A stretch of 62,302 nucleotides of DNA from an uncultured Lachnospiraceae bacterium (GTDB lineage Bacteria; Bacillota; Clostridia; Lachnospirales; Lachnospiraceae), in the NCBI GenBank assembly GCA_947176065.1, contig CAMWPB010000020.1:1-62302 (forward strand), given 5' to 3'. Below, piece after piece: positions 17,020 to 26,223 of this stretch; within the stretch, counting starts at the first letter, position 1, and every line of letters starts with the position of its first letter. A program made the translations under genes and the position numbers. Under the pieces are notes generated by a model. It was not told the origin of the DNA. It searched no databases and saw only the letters and a program-made list of their open reading frames with translations.

Positions 17020-17031
17020 GCGCTGAACAGT

Positions 17032-17964
17032 CTACGCGAACATCGGCGTGGACAAATATCTGTCTCCCGAATCGGGCAGAAGCGCCACGATCACCTTCCC
17101 TTTATTCTCCGGCCGCTTCGCAAGCAGCGCCGCCGCATGGAGCGCCGCTCCCGAGGAAATCCCCACCAGCACGCCCTCCTGCGTGGCAATCGCCCTGCCG
17201 GCCGCAAAAGCGTCCTCGCCCGAAACCTTTATGATCTCATCGTAAATATCCGTATCAAGCGTCCCCGGAACAAAGCCCGCGCCGATTCCCTGAATCTTAT
17301 GCGCCCCCGGCTGTCCTCCCGAGAGAACCGGACTGCTGTCCGGCTCCACCGCCACAACCTTCACCGCAGGGTTCTTTTCCTTTAAGTAAGCGCCCACGCC
17401 GGATATGGTGCCGCCGGTGCCTACGCCCGCCACGAAAATATCTACCTTTCCGTCCGTGTCCTCCCAGATCTCCGGCCCCGTGGTCATCTTATGGATCTCC
17501 GGGTTGGCAGGATTTTCAAACTGTCCCAGAATAACGGAACCGGGCGTCTGGGCCTGCAGCTCCTCCGCCTTGGCAATGGCTCCCTTCATTCCCTGTGCGC
17601 CGTCCGTCAGCACGAGCTGCGCGCCGTACGCCTGCAGGAGCTTGCGCCGTTCCACACTCATCGTCTCCGGCAGCGTCAACACTGCCTTGTATCCCCTGGC
17701 CGCCGCCACAGATGCCAGACCGATACCCGTATTGCCGCTGGTCGGCTCAATGATCGTGCCGCCGGGCGCGAGTTTCCCTTCCTGCTCCGCCACCTCAATC
17801 ATATGCAGGGCGATACGGTCCTTCACGGAACCCGCCGGATTGAAATACTCCAGTTTCACCAGAATCGTTGCGTCCGCGATGCCGTTTTTCTCTTCATAGT
17901 GGGTCACCTCCAAAAGCGGTGTATGCCCGATCAGTTCCGCTGCGCTCTTTTTAATGTTAGCCAT
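17032..17964 (-). CDS. cysK: O-acetylserine sulfhydrylase (cysteine synthase)
   Basis: A 310-residue PLP enzyme that makes cysteine from O-acetylserine and sulfide. Lys48 in 'GSVKDRIA' is the Schiff-base lysine, '[12 protein letters not shown]' is the substrate loop, '[10 protein letters not shown]' binds the PLP phosphate, and the C-terminal part has 'SSGAALHAA'. The frame extends 10 codons upstream, but the ATG at 17964 follows GGGAGGAATAGG and begins the usual '[20 protein letters not shown]'-type N-terminus. It is monocistronic with a strong promoter at 18023-18051. Next to metNIQ it groups sulfur amino-acid supply in one place. Confidence 0.96.
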   Translation of the reverse strand: MANIKKSAAELIGHTPLLEVTHYEEKNGIADATILVKLEYFNPAGSVKDRIALHMIEVAEQEGKLAPGGTIIEPTSGNTGIGLASVAAARGYKAVLTLPETMSVERRKLLQAYGAQLVLTDGAQGMKGAIAKAEELQAQTPGSVILGQFENPANPEIHKMTTGPEIWEDTDGKVDIFVAGVGTGGTISGVGAYLKEKNPAVKVVAVEPDSSPVLSGGQPGAHKIQGIGAGFVPGTLDTDIYDEIIKVSGEDAFAAGRAIATQEGVLVGISSGAALHAAALLAKRPENKGKVIVALLPDSGDRYLSTPMFA

Positions 17965-18022
17965 TTTCCTATTCCTCCCTTTTACTCTTTTCATACCTTT
18001 TTAGTATGATTAATATGAAATG

Positions 18023-18051
18023 ATGATACACCCATTTTTTGCCTGTGTCAA
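18023..18051 (-). promoter_or_regulatory. Sigma-A promoter of cysK
   Basis: On the minus strand TTGACA (18051-18046) and TATCAT (18028-18023) are 17 nt apart. A small dyad (ATAC/GTAT arms) lies between the promoter and the ribosome site and could bind a regulator of sulfur metabolism; that is speculative. Confidence 0.7.
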
Positions 18052-18116
18052 CCGTTATTTTCATAAACAGTTATATCAGCCGTTTCCAAACAGCAGCCGT
18101 TCAGAAACCTTCCCTG

Positions 18117-19196
18117 CTACTCCAGACGTACATTGTCTGCAGGCTGTCCCCTGCCGACATGCCGTACCATCCGCCGCACTTCCTTTTTCATATGAACCGG
18201 GCACAGCAAGATCTGTGGATGTGCCGCCGCATACACACGGAACAGTTCATCGGCAAATCCCTGTCCCATAACCTCCACCCCGTCAAAATCGAGGATCACT
18301 TCCCGAAACTCCTCCAAACGATTACAGATCCGTCTGGCCTGCGACCGGGCCACAGGTTCCCCCGAAATGCAGGCTTCCTTTACGGGAATGATGGTGCGGA
18401 TAAATCCTTCCTCCTCATCAGCGTACATATCAAATACCTCCGCCAGATTCCTTGCCGTCTCATTTTCCAGTGTCATCATAACCATTGTGCCTATATTCTC
18501 CAGCCGCGCAGCATATGTCAGCAGCCGGTTTTCCATCACCGTATGCTCCCTTCCGCCATAGCACCGGTATATTTTGCCTCCGGACCAGATTGCAAACATA
18601 TCCACCGCCTTTGAAGAGAAAAAGATGCCTTCCCCAGAATGGGCGGAGGCGTCGCTCGTAATCTTTCCCTTGTACAGCTCCACGAGCGCATCCTCCTCGT
18701 CCGGCTCCTTCCAGCCATGCCCTGCCATATATTCCGTAAGCGTCCGAAATACGCCCACACCGTCATCCATTATGACAACGGTAGTATATAAGACATTCCT
18801 TCTCAGAATAATTCTGATCTGAGTCCCCCTTGAATGCTCCAGTGCATTATTCAGCATCTCCGCACAGGCATACTGCCAGATCCGCTGTGCCGCCTTTCCG
18901 CATACGGACAGCTTCTCCCTGAGCAGCAAGTCATAAATTTTATCCTCCTGCGGTCCTTCCGCTTCAATCGCAACGCACTCCTCGGTCACTTTCTCACACA
19001 GTGCATAGCCACAGGCACAGTCCTCCCGTTTCACAACGCTTCCCTCATCCACAGCTTTTTTCAGATAACGCTTCGCAGAAGTTACGGAAATACCGAAGCT
19101 GTCCATAGCCTTTTCTATAAACTTCTTATCATCCAGCGCAATTTTGCGGAGAATGTATCTCTCTATCTCTTCTCTCTTCTGTTCTGTAAACGACAT
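18117..19196 (-). CDS. HTH / histidine-kinase-like ATPase / STAS-like regulator
   Basis: A 359-residue cytoplasmic protein with three parts. Residues 1-60 look like a winged helix ('FGISVTSAKRYLKKAVDEGS'). About 95-250 is a GHKL ATPase with N-box 'AEMLNNALEHS', G1 'DDGVGVF' and G2 'SGEGIFFSSKAVD'; no phospho-accepting His box is present. The last 100 residues resemble the STAS-like DUF4325 domain ('EEFREVILDFDGVEVMGQGFADELFR'). This anti-sigma-factor-like plus antagonist-like fusion suggests a partner-switching regulator. The start at 19196 is set by GGAGGG 4 nt upstream. It is read divergently from a CgeB-like glycosyltransferase gene; its target is unknown. Confidence 0.8.
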   Translation of the reverse strand: MSFTEQKREEIERYILRKIALDDKKFIEKAMDSFGISVTSAKRYLKKAVDEGSVVKREDCACGYALCEKVTEECVAIEAEGPQEDKIYDLLLREKLSVCGKAAQRIWQYACAEMLNNALEHSRGTQIRIILRRNVLYTTVVIMDDGVGVFRTLTEYMAGHGWKEPDEEDALVELYKGKITSDASAHSGEGIFFSSKAVDMFAIWSGGKIYRCYGGREHTVMENRLLTYAARLENIGTMVMMTLENETARNLAEVFDMYADEEEGFIRTIIPVKEACISGEPVARSQARRICNRLEEFREVILDFDGVEVMGQGFADELFRVYAAAHPQILLCPVHMKKEVRRMVRHVGRGQPADNVRLE

Positions 19197-19332
19197 ACGC
19201 CCTCCATTCAAAACTTAATATTTATTTTCAAAATTATAATTTATAATTATCATATTATAATTTATCAAAATTCGCAATATAATTTTCGAATTTTCTGAAC
19301 AAAAAACATGGATGTTCCCGAGAGCTGATTTG

Positions 19333-19341
19333 TGGTATACT
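19333..19341 (+). promoter_or_regulatory. Extended -10 promoter before the glycosyltransferase
   Basis: TGGTATACT is a good extended -10 element 78 nt before the start codon at 19419; there is no clear -35. The leader also contains a 6-bp GC hairpin (CGCCGC/GCGGCG) just upstream of the ribosome site. Confidence 0.45.
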
Positions 19342-19418
19342 CGACACAGATTATTGACGCAATTTGCTGTTACAATAGAAAACCGCCGCCAGACAGCGGC
19401 GATCCAGAGGGTATCTCC

Positions 19419-20558
19419 ATGAAAATACTTTTTATTGAATGGGCGAGCTTCGGCAACGCCGATATCAAAGACGCCTTTGCCAAAGAGGGCCATCAGGTCG
19501 TCTGTTTTCCTTTTTCCAATAAGGACGCCCGCAGGGACGCCGAGATTGAATCGGCTCTCACGAAGAAACTCCGCGAGACAGTTCCCGACGCGGTCTTTTC
19601 CTTTAATTATTTTCCTCTCGTCTCCAATGTATGTAAGCGCGAGGATCTGCCTTATATCTCATGGATCTATGACAGCCCCTACGTCATGCTCTATTCCTAC
19701 ACGGCCATCAACCCCTGCAATACCATCTATGTATTCGACCGGGCGCTGTGCCGGGAATTTAATGAGGCGGGCATAAAAACCGTGCACTATATGCCTATGG
19801 CGGCAAATACGCAGCGGCTGGACGCCCTCGGCTTCCCCGATCCCGCCTACGACGTTTCTTTCGTAGGCTCCCTTTACACCGAATCCCACAATTTTTTTGA
19901 CCGCATGGAGAACCTTTCCGCATACGCGAAAGGATATCTGGAAGGGCTGATGCATGCCCAGATGAATGTGCAGGGCTGTAACTTTATTCAGGAGTCATTG
20001 TCTCCCGTGATGGAAGAGTTGTACCGGGCGCTTCCCATGGATCCCAACCCGGACGGCGTGGAGACAAGGGAATACCTCTACGCCCAATATGTGATCAACC
20101 GCAAGCTCACGGGACTGGAGCGGCTGCGCCTGCTGACAGCGGTCACGCAGAAACACACGCTGGATCTCTTTACCCTGGACCCCGCCTTTTCCCTCCCCAA
20201 TCTGCGCAATCATGGGACTGCGGACTACTACTCCGAAATGCCGCTGGTCTTTAAGAAAAGCCGGATTAACCTGAATATCTCCCTGCGCAGCATTAAGAGC
20301 GGCATGCCGCTGCGCGCCTTCGATATCATGGGCAGCGGCGGCTTTCTGTTAAGTAATTATCAGGAAGATTTTCTCGAACACTTTACCCCGGAGGTAGACT
20401 ATGTGTACTATGAAAGCGAAAAAGATCTGCTGCAGAAAATAGATTACTATCTGACCCACGAGGAGGAAAGAATCGCAATCGCAAAAAACGGCCACGATCA
20501 GGTGGCCGCTGCCCACACTTATCGGGACCGTGTAAAGGAGATGCTGAGCGGTTTATAA
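19419..20558 (+). CDS. CgeB-like glycosyltransferase, copy 1
   Basis: A 379-residue GT-B type glycosyltransferase of the CgeB/DUF3880 group. The N-terminal half begins 'MKILFIEWASFGNADIKDAF' and contains 'FSFNYFPLVSNVCKREDLPYISWIYDSP', read as a DUF3880 Rossmann domain; the C-terminal half has the Glyco_trans_1_2 signature 'FDIMGSGGFLLSNYQEDF' and a terminal helix 'YYLTHEEERIAIAKNGHDQV'. The ATG at 19419 has AGAGGG 8 nt upstream; the longer frame has no ribosome site. A paralogue lies at 34916-36154, so the pair brackets the flagellin-glycosylation and late-flagellar region. Donor and acceptor sugars are unknown; flagellin is the likely final acceptor by context. Confidence 0.85.
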   Translation: MKILFIEWASFGNADIKDAFAKEGHQVVCFPFSNKDARRDAEIESALTKKLRETVPDAVFSFNYFPLVSNVCKREDLPYISWIYDSPYVMLYSYTAINPCNTIYVFDRALCREFNEAGIKTVHYMPMAANTQRLDALGFPDPAYDVSFVGSLYTESHNFFDRMENLSAYAKGYLEGLMHAQMNVQGCNFIQESLSPVMEELYRALPMDPNPDGVETREYLYAQYVINRKLTGLERLRLLTAVTQKHTLDLFTLDPAFSLPNLRNHGTADYYSEMPLVFKKSRINLNISLRSIKSGMPLRAFDIMGSGGFLLSNYQEDFLEHFTPEVDYVYYESEKDLLQKIDYYLTHEEERIAIAKNGHDQVAAAHTYRDRVKEMLSGL

Positions 20559-20569
20559 ACCGCCCTCTC

Positions 20570-21466
20570 CTATTTTGAACGCTCAAATTTCCGCGCCGGA
20601 TTTCCGACCACCGTCATACCCGGCTCCACACTTTTCGTCACGACAGCGCCCATACCGATAAACCCGTCATCGCCCACCGACACCCGGTTGCGGATGACCG
20701 CATTCAGTCCGCAGTACGCCCGTTCACCAATCTGATCGAAACCTCCGACAATAGCGCCCGCCGTCAGTTCAGCATTTTTCTGAATATGCACATCATGCCC
20801 GATATGGATCAGAACATCCAGCTTCACATAATCCTCTAAAATCGTATCGCCGCTGCTGCCCACAGATATATTATCCCCCACACCGACTTCCACGAAATTA
20901 CCGATCACAACTCTGCCCATAGAAGGAATGCGCAGCTTGTTCCCCGCTTCGTCCTCACACATGGTAAATCCCGGCGACCCGATCACCGCGTGCGCATTAC
21001 ACACAAAGTCATCTCCGATCACCGCATTTTTGATGACCGCACCCGCCCCGATAAAGGCATTTTTGCCAATCACCACATCATGTCCGATCAGGGCCATCGG
21101 CTCAATATGCGCGTTCTCCCCGATCTGCACATTCTCTCCCAGATAATAGCCTTCCTCCGTGAGCGTGTATGCTCTCTTCCTCTCAAGCGCTTCCTTCTGT
21201 TTTGCAAGGCTGCTCACAAAACTTACATAAGCAAGCTGCGGATTTTCGGAAAACATAATACAGTTTTCATTCTGCAGTTCAGGAGCCGCTTCTATGCCCT
21301 CCTCGGCAAACACGAGACATCCCGTAAGCCCTCTCACATTCTCCAGCAGATGGGCTACCTTTTTTGTCACATACATTGCCGTATAGGGCTTTGGGCTTCC
21401 TATATAGGAAACGCCCTGCACCATAAAGTCATAACGACTGTCCATCTCATGCACATTGTATTCCAC
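20570..21466 (-). CDS. LpxD-like hexapeptide-repeat N-acyltransferase
   Basis: A 298-residue protein with an N-terminal alpha/beta domain (1-105) and a long left-handed parallel beta-helix (from about 110) made of hexapeptide repeats such as 'IGENAHIEPMALIGHDVVIG'. The candidate catalytic His lies in 'VLIHIGHDVHIQ', the position of the LpxD catalytic base. LpxD acts in lipid A synthesis, which this Gram-positive lineage lacks, so transfer of an acyl group to a nucleotide-linked amino sugar for surface or flagellar glycans is more likely. The start codon is GTG at 21466 with AGGGGGA 6 nt upstream. It follows the dehydrogenase gene by 53 nt in the same direction, suggesting a two-gene sugar-modification operon. 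Confidence 0.82.
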   Translation of the reverse strand: MEYNVHEMDSRYDFMVQGVSYIGSPKPYTAMYVTKKVAHLLENVRGLTGCLVFAEEGIEAAPELQNENCIMFSENPQLAYVSFVSSLAKQKEALERKRAYTLTEEGYYLGENVQIGENAHIEPMALIGHDVVIGKNAFIGAGAVIKNAVIGDDFVCNAHAVIGSPGFTMCEDEAGNKLRIPSMGRVVIGNFVEVGVGDNISVGSSGDTILEDYVKLDVLIHIGHDVHIQKNAELTAGAIVGGFDQIGERAYCGLNAVIRNRVSVGDDGFIGMGAVVTKSVEPGMTVVGNPARKFERSK

Positions 21467-21519
21467 AAACTGTCCCCCTGTATCTTATCCATATTTCTCT
21501 GCCCGCCAAAGTACGTCTG

Positions 21520-22590
21520 CTAAAACCTCCCCTTAAAATCAATGGTCGCACAATCCTCCAGCGGGAACTTTACCCGGCACCCTTCCGCCGCGGATTTATA
21601 GATCGCCAGCACAAGCTCCAGCGCCCGCTTTCCGTCCATGGCCGTGACATAGGGCTGCCTGTCCTGTGTGATGGCGTTGATCATATCCGCATACAGCGGC
21701 GTATGCCCGTAACCGTATACATTCGGCGGGTTCTCATGGAATTTCGCCTTAACCTCCTCCGGGTTGTCCAGAAGATCGGAAAACCGCCACTCCTCTATCA
21801 CGTTCACGGACTGTCCGCCCGCCTTAACCGTTCCCTTCTCACCGAAAATATACAGCGTCTCTTCCAGATTGCTCGGATAGACGTCAGTCGTACCCTCCAC
21901 AATGCCGTAACTGCCGTTCTTAAATTTAATCAGGGCAATCCCCATATCCTCCGCTTCAATATAATCGTGGTTCAGCCTGTCCGTCATGCCCACCACCTCG
22001 TCGATCTCGCCGCCCATCATCCAGCGCAGAAGATCAATGTTGTGAATACACTGGTTCATCAGCGCGCCACCGTCCTGCTCCCACGTACCGCGCCAGGCCG
22101 CCCTGTCATAGTATTCATGGTTCCGGCACCATCTGATGTGGGCAGTCCCGTAAAACAGCCTCCCGAAACGGTTCATGTCAATGGCTTCCCGAATAATCTG
22201 CACCGATTTATTGAAACGGTTCTGATGGCACGCACACACCTTTACATGATGCGTGATCGCCGCCCCGATAATCGCATCAGCGTCCGCAATCGAGAGCGCG
22301 ATCGGTTTTTCAATGATACAGTTACAGCCATGCTCGATACAAAACAGCGCAATCTGCGCATGTTTGCCGCTCTCCGTACAGATCGCCACCAGCTCTGGCT
22401 TCTCTGTCTCTATCATTTCCCGGTAATCCGTGTACTGCTTCACGCTCTCACCCAGTTTAAATTTCCGTACTTTATCCTCCATGCATGACGGATCAATATC
22501 ACAGATCGCCACCAGCTCCAATTCATTATTTTGTGCCGCCGCTATATGGTTTGGCGAAATCCGGCCACAGCCGATTAATGCATATTTCAT
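21520..22590 (-). CDS. Gfo/Idh/MocA family sugar dehydrogenase
   Basis: A 356-residue NAD(P)-dependent oxidoreductase. The N-terminal Rossmann fold has 'ALIGCGRISPNHI' and the family signature 'CIIEKPIALS' (catalytic Lys), followed by the C-terminal alpha/beta substrate domain with 'GGALMNQCIHNIDLLRWMMG', where the His and Asp are the usual catalytic and metal-like residues. Members paired with hexapeptide acyltransferases oxidise UDP-HexNAc or UDP-HexNAcA at C3 during synthesis of unusual amino sugars (WbpB/WlbA type); that reading is an inference here. It is divergent from the tandem GT2 genes and upstream of the LpxD-like gene. Confidence 0.85.
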   Translation of the reverse strand: MKYALIGCGRISPNHIAAAQNNELELVAICDIDPSCMEDKVRKFKLGESVKQYTDYREMIETEKPELVAICTESGKHAQIALFCIEHGCNCIIEKPIALSIADADAIIGAAITHHVKVCACHQNRFNKSVQIIREAIDMNRFGRLFYGTAHIRWCRNHEYYDRAAWRGTWEQDGGALMNQCIHNIDLLRWMMGGEIDEVVGMTDRLNHDYIEAEDMGIALIKFKNGSYGIVEGTTDVYPSNLEETLYIFGEKGTVKAGGQSVNVIEEWRFSDLLDNPEEVKAKFHENPPNVYGYGHTPLYADMINAITQDRQPYVTAMDGKRALELVLAIYKSAAEGCRVKFPLEDCATIDFKGRF

Positions 22591-22696
22591 TTTCTTTCTC
22601 CTCTATTCTCTCCTCAGTGCCTGCCGGCTTTCCTGTAACGCAATCTGCAGGCTACATTTAGTGTACCACAAAACATCTCCGATTGCTCCAAAAATT

Positions 22697-22725
22697 TGCC
22701 TGTCACCCGCAAATATGATAAAATG
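22697..22725 (+). promoter_or_regulatory. Sigma-A-like promoter of the GT2 gene series
   Basis: TTGCCT and TAAAAT with 17 nt spacing are present on the plus strand in the gap between the dehydrogenase and the first GT2-TPR gene, about 85 nt before its start codon. No sigma-28 element is seen here. Confidence 0.45.
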
Positions 22726-22810
22726 TCCACGTAAGCAATGAAAACCGCAGGTTTTCCGAGTATGCACCGCGCAGTTTCACAATAAAACAAACTATCACAA
22801 GGAGTCTTCC

Positions 22811-23869
22811 ATGCATCCCATATCTGTATGCATTATTGCCAAAAATGAAGAATCGCGAATCGAACAGTGCCTTGCGTCCATCAAGCCCTGCGGATTTGAG
22901 ATTGTGGTCGTAGACACGGGTTCTACGGACGGGACGAAAGAAATCGCTGCCAGATATGCGGATAAACTGCTTGATTTTACGTGGTGCGACGACTTCTCCG
23001 CAGCCAGAAACTTTTCCCTGCGGGAAGCCTCCAATAACTGGATCTTTATGATCGACTGTGACGAAACCGTCAAAGAAATCGATGTGGAAGAACTGAACTA
23101 TTTCCGCAAGCATCTTTCGGACAAAGTCGGCAGCGTCTCCCGTGAAAATCTGGTGACGGAAAACGGCATACTTACGCTGAATAATGTGGATTACACGGAG
23201 CGTTTCTTTAACAAAAAGCTTTACCGCTATACGGGGCTGATCCATGAGCAGCTCACGCCCATCCGCGGAACCGAAATACCGAATTTACTGCTCCACACGA
23301 CCCTGCTCCACACGGGCTACGACATGACTCCAAAGGAGCAGGAAGCAAAATACAGACGTAATTTTACGTTACTCGAAAAGCAGGCCAAAACGGACCCTGA
23401 AAATCCGTATCTCTATTATCAGCTCGGGAAAACCTGTGAGATTCTGGAGGACTTTTCCCGCGCCTGCACTTACTATGACAAGGGACTTACGTTTGACCTG
23501 GACCCGGAGCTTGCCTATGTACAGGCCATGGTGGTCTCCTACGGCAACGCGCTGCTGCGCACGGAACAGTCCGGGGCCGCCCTCGGTTTCGAAGGCATCT
23601 ACGACGAATTTTCTTCCGTTACGGACTTCGTCTATCTGATGGGCAATATTTATAAAGACAACGGCATGCTGGAGCAGGCTCTGGAACAGTACCAGAAAGC
23701 CCTGCAGATGCCCGACGGCAGACAGAGCGGCGCCAACTCCTTCCTGCCCCTCTACCAGTGCGGACTGATATTTGAGCAGTGCGGAGACAGGGACACCGCC
23801 CGCGGGCTCTATGAACAATGCGGGGATTTTGCTCCTGCGCTGCAGCGTCTTGGCATAATACAGCCGTAA
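22811..23869 (+). CDS. GT2 glycosyltransferase with C-terminal TPRs, 1 of 4
   Basis: A 352-residue protein. Residues 1-200 are a GT-A fold of family 2: 'ISVCIIAKNEE' start, 'VVVDTGSTDGTKEIA' nucleotide-binding loop, 'DFSAARNFSL', and the metal-binding 'IDCDE'. The rest consists of tetratricopeptide-like helices ('PYLYYQLGKTCEILEDFSRACTYY' region). Such GT2-TPR enzymes often glycosylate protein acceptors, with the TPR part holding the polypeptide. AAGGAG lies 6 nt before the ATG. It is the first of four consecutive paralogues ending next to the flagellin gene. Confidence 0.9.
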   Translation: MHPISVCIIAKNEESRIEQCLASIKPCGFEIVVVDTGSTDGTKEIAARYADKLLDFTWCDDFSAARNFSLREASNNWIFMIDCDETVKEIDVEELNYFRKHLSDKVGSVSRENLVTENGILTLNNVDYTERFFNKKLYRYTGLIHEQLTPIRGTEIPNLLLHTTLLHTGYDMTPKEQEAKYRRNFTLLEKQAKTDPENPYLYYQLGKTCEILEDFSRACTYYDKGLTFDLDPELAYVQAMVVSYGNALLRTEQSGAALGFEGIYDEFSSVTDFVYLMGNIYKDNGMLEQALEQYQKALQMPDGRQSGANSFLPLYQCGLIFEQCGDRDTARGLYEQCGDFAPALQRLGIIQP

Positions 23870-23937
23870 TATCATCGGAGAATACGTCCCGCAATCAGCA
23901 TCATCCATACAAAGACAATCATAAAACCGGAGGAAGC

Positions 23938-25017
23938 ATGACCCCCATATCCCTGTGTATCATCGGCAAAAACGAAGAACGGCATATTGAGAACTGTCTG
24001 GCTCCCCTCGCGCCCTTTCCCTTCGAGGTCGTCTATGTGGACACCGGTTCCACAGACCGCACGAAGGAGCTGGCCGCGAAGCATGGGGCCAAAATATATG
24101 ATTTCAAATGGATTGACGATTTTTCAGCCGCCAGAAATTTCGCGCTGGAAAAGGCGTCCCACGAATATGTGCTTTTTTTGGACTGTGACGAATATGTGAC
24201 GGAGCTTGATCCGGCAGGGCTTGCCGCCCTGCTCGAAGCGCATCCGCAGGGCGTCGGCCTGCTGCTTCGCAATAACTATTACGAGGCCAACGGTACACAG
24301 ACCAACTATCCCGACCGGGTGGAACGGCTTTTTTCGAAAAAGCGCTTTCATTACAAGGGCATCATCCACGAGCAGGTGGTAACGCGCGGCGGTGACAGTC
24401 CGCTCTACGAGCGTTACGAAATCCCTCTTACCGTGGATCATGCGGGCTACAGCGGCGGCATAGATGCCATGCGCCAAAAAGCCGTGCGCAACAATGCCCT
24501 TCTCTTCCGGGAAATCAAAAAAAATCCCTCGGACCCCTATCTCTATTTTCAGGTAGGACAGTCCTACAATGGCATCTTTGATTACGAGAACGCTTATACT
24601 TACTATAAAAAATCCTTTGCGCTCCCGCTGCATTTCTCGGAGCCATGGGTGCAGATCATGGCAACTGCATACATCAATGCCATGAACCATACCGGGCGAT
24701 CCGGGGAGGCGCAGACTTTTTTCGAACCGCTCTACGGACACTTTTCGGGAGACGCCAATTTTTATTGCAGCATGGGCAATGTCTATCTGAACCTGGAGCC
24801 GCCCCAGCCCCTGAAGGCCATGGCGGAATATGTCAAGGCGCTGCAATGCCCCGATGCGAGGGAAAAGGGCGCCAACAGTTTCATTCCCTACTACAATATC
24901 GGTCTGGTAAATGAGATGCTTGGCAGCCGGGATTCCGCCCTCGGTTTTTATCAGAAGGCGGCTGACCTTGGCTTTTCTCCCGCCATCGAACGACTCACCG
25001 ACCTGAACGGCTCCTGA
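23938..25017 (+). CDS. GT2 glycosyltransferase with C-terminal TPRs, 2 of 4
   Basis: A 359-residue paralogue of the preceding gene: 'MTPISLCIIGKNEERHIENC' N-terminus, 'VYVDTGSTDRTKELA', 'DDFSAARNFALEKASHEYV' and 'LDCDEYV' as the DXD-type metal site, then TPR-like repeats from about residue 195 ('PYLYFQVGQSYNGIFDYENAY'). The ATG at 23938 has GGAGGAAG right upstream; the open frame begins earlier within the end of gene 1 but without a ribosome site. Closest to copy 3 by eye (shared 'STDRTKELA' and 'IDDYENAY'-like stretches), suggesting a later duplication of 2 and 3. Confidence 0.9.
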   Translation: MTPISLCIIGKNEERHIENCLAPLAPFPFEVVYVDTGSTDRTKELAAKHGAKIYDFKWIDDFSAARNFALEKASHEYVLFLDCDEYVTELDPAGLAALLEAHPQGVGLLLRNNYYEANGTQTNYPDRVERLFSKKRFHYKGIIHEQVVTRGGDSPLYERYEIPLTVDHAGYSGGIDAMRQKAVRNNALLFREIKKNPSDPYLYFQVGQSYNGIFDYENAYTYYKKSFALPLHFSEPWVQIMATAYINAMNHTGRSGEAQTFFEPLYGHFSGDANFYCSMGNVYLNLEPPQPLKAMAEYVKALQCPDAREKGANSFIPYYNIGLVNEMLGSRDSALGFYQKAADLGFSPAIERLTDLNGS

Positions 25018-25123
25018 GCGCCGTCTGGTACAGCGCTTTCCGGCCGGCAGCAGCCGGTACATTCACCTTAACACAGCTACACACAAAACGCGCATTTGCC
25101 GCGTAGAAACGAGGATTGAACAT

Positions 25124-26203
25124 ATGATTCCGATTTCCGTATGTATCATAGGAAAAAACGAAGAAAAAAATATCGAGAAATGTCTGGAACCGCTCACCCA
25201 CTATCCTTTTGAAATTATTTATGTGGATACCGGCTCCACGGACCGTACAAAAGAGTTGGCGACAAAATACACGGATAATATTTACGACTTCGAGTGGATC
25301 GGGGATTTTTCCGCTGCCAGAAACTTTTCTCTGAGCAAAGCCAGTCACAATTATGTGCTTGTCTTAGACTGCGACGAATATCTGACGGATCTTGACCTGA
25401 ACGGACTGTTCGCCGCTATGGATGCCCACCCATTGGGTGTAGGACAAATCCTCCGAAAGAGTTATCTTGGGGAATCGAAATCCGACAGCTTTTCTCCCGA
25501 ACGAATCGACCGTCTCTTTCACAAACGAAAATATCACTACATATTTTTAATCCACGAACAGATCGCCAACATACGGACGGACGACACCCGCTATGAGCGC
25601 TACGAAATTCCCCTGGTGGTGGATCATGTGGGCTATGTGGGCAATATGGACGAAAAACGCATCAAGGCAGAGCGCAACAATGCCCTGCTCTTTAAGGAGA
25701 TGGAGCGCGACCCCACCGAGTCCTACTTCCCTTTTCAGGTGGCGCAGTCCTACAACTTAATTGATGATTACGAAAATGCTTACATTTATTACAAAAAGGC
25801 CTTTGAGCTGCCCCTAAATCTTGATAATCTCTGGGTACATGTGATGGCCTGCAATTTTATAAACGCCTGCATCCAAACCGATCGGGCCGAGGAAGCGCTT
25901 GCGCTTTACACGCCGGTCTACGACGACTACGCCGGCAGTCCCGATTTTCTTTGTGCCATGGGAACGCTTTACCTGAACATCACGCCGAGTCAACCGCTAA
26001 AGGCCATGATGGAATTTGTAAAGGTTCTGCAGTTACCCTCCACTGCGGAGGGCGGGGACTACAGCCCGACGGCGCTATATGGCATGGGGTTTTGCAATGA
26101 ACAACTGGGCAATTTCCCTGCTGCGATTGATTTTTATCAAAAATCCGCCGCCAAAGAATATGAGCCCGCAATCGAAAGACTTACCGCCCTCAGCGCCCGC
26201 TGA
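25124..26203 (+). CDS. GT2 glycosyltransferase with C-terminal TPRs, 3 of 4
   Basis: A 359-residue GT2-TPR protein with 'MIPISVCIIGKNEEKNIEKC', 'IYVDTGSTDRTKELATKYTD', 'GDFSAARNFSLSKASHNYV' and the metal site 'LDCDEYL'. The C-terminal part carries TPR-like helices ('YFPFQVAQSYNLIDDYENAY'). The gap to gene 2 is 106 nt, the longest inside the series. No signal peptide or membrane helix, so it should act in the cytoplasm on the unassembled acceptor, as expected for flagellin modification before export. Confidence 0.9.
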   Translation: MIPISVCIIGKNEEKNIEKCLEPLTHYPFEIIYVDTGSTDRTKELATKYTDNIYDFEWIGDFSAARNFSLSKASHNYVLVLDCDEYLTDLDLNGLFAAMDAHPLGVGQILRKSYLGESKSDSFSPERIDRLFHKRKYHYIFLIHEQIANIRTDDTRYERYEIPLVVDHVGYVGNMDEKRIKAERNNALLFKEMERDPTESYFPFQVAQSYNLIDDYENAYIYYKKAFELPLNLDNLWVHVMACNFINACIQTDRAEEALALYTPVYDDYAGSPDFLCAMGTLYLNITPSQPLKAMMEFVKVLQLPSTAEGGDYSPTALYGMGFCNEQLGNFPAAIDFYQKSAAKEYEPAIERLTALSAR

Positions 26204-26223
26204 GACAATAGAAAGGGCAGGCC

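Noticed and set aside
16850..17030. SAM riboswitch in front of metN
   Set aside because: The strong promoter lies downstream of this region relative to metN transcription and the S-box core motifs are absent; the pairing seen belongs to the palindromic repeat.
16941..17385. Two plus-strand frames starting in the palindromic repeat near cysK
   Set aside because: Their first codons come from the repeat and the rest is antisense to cysK.
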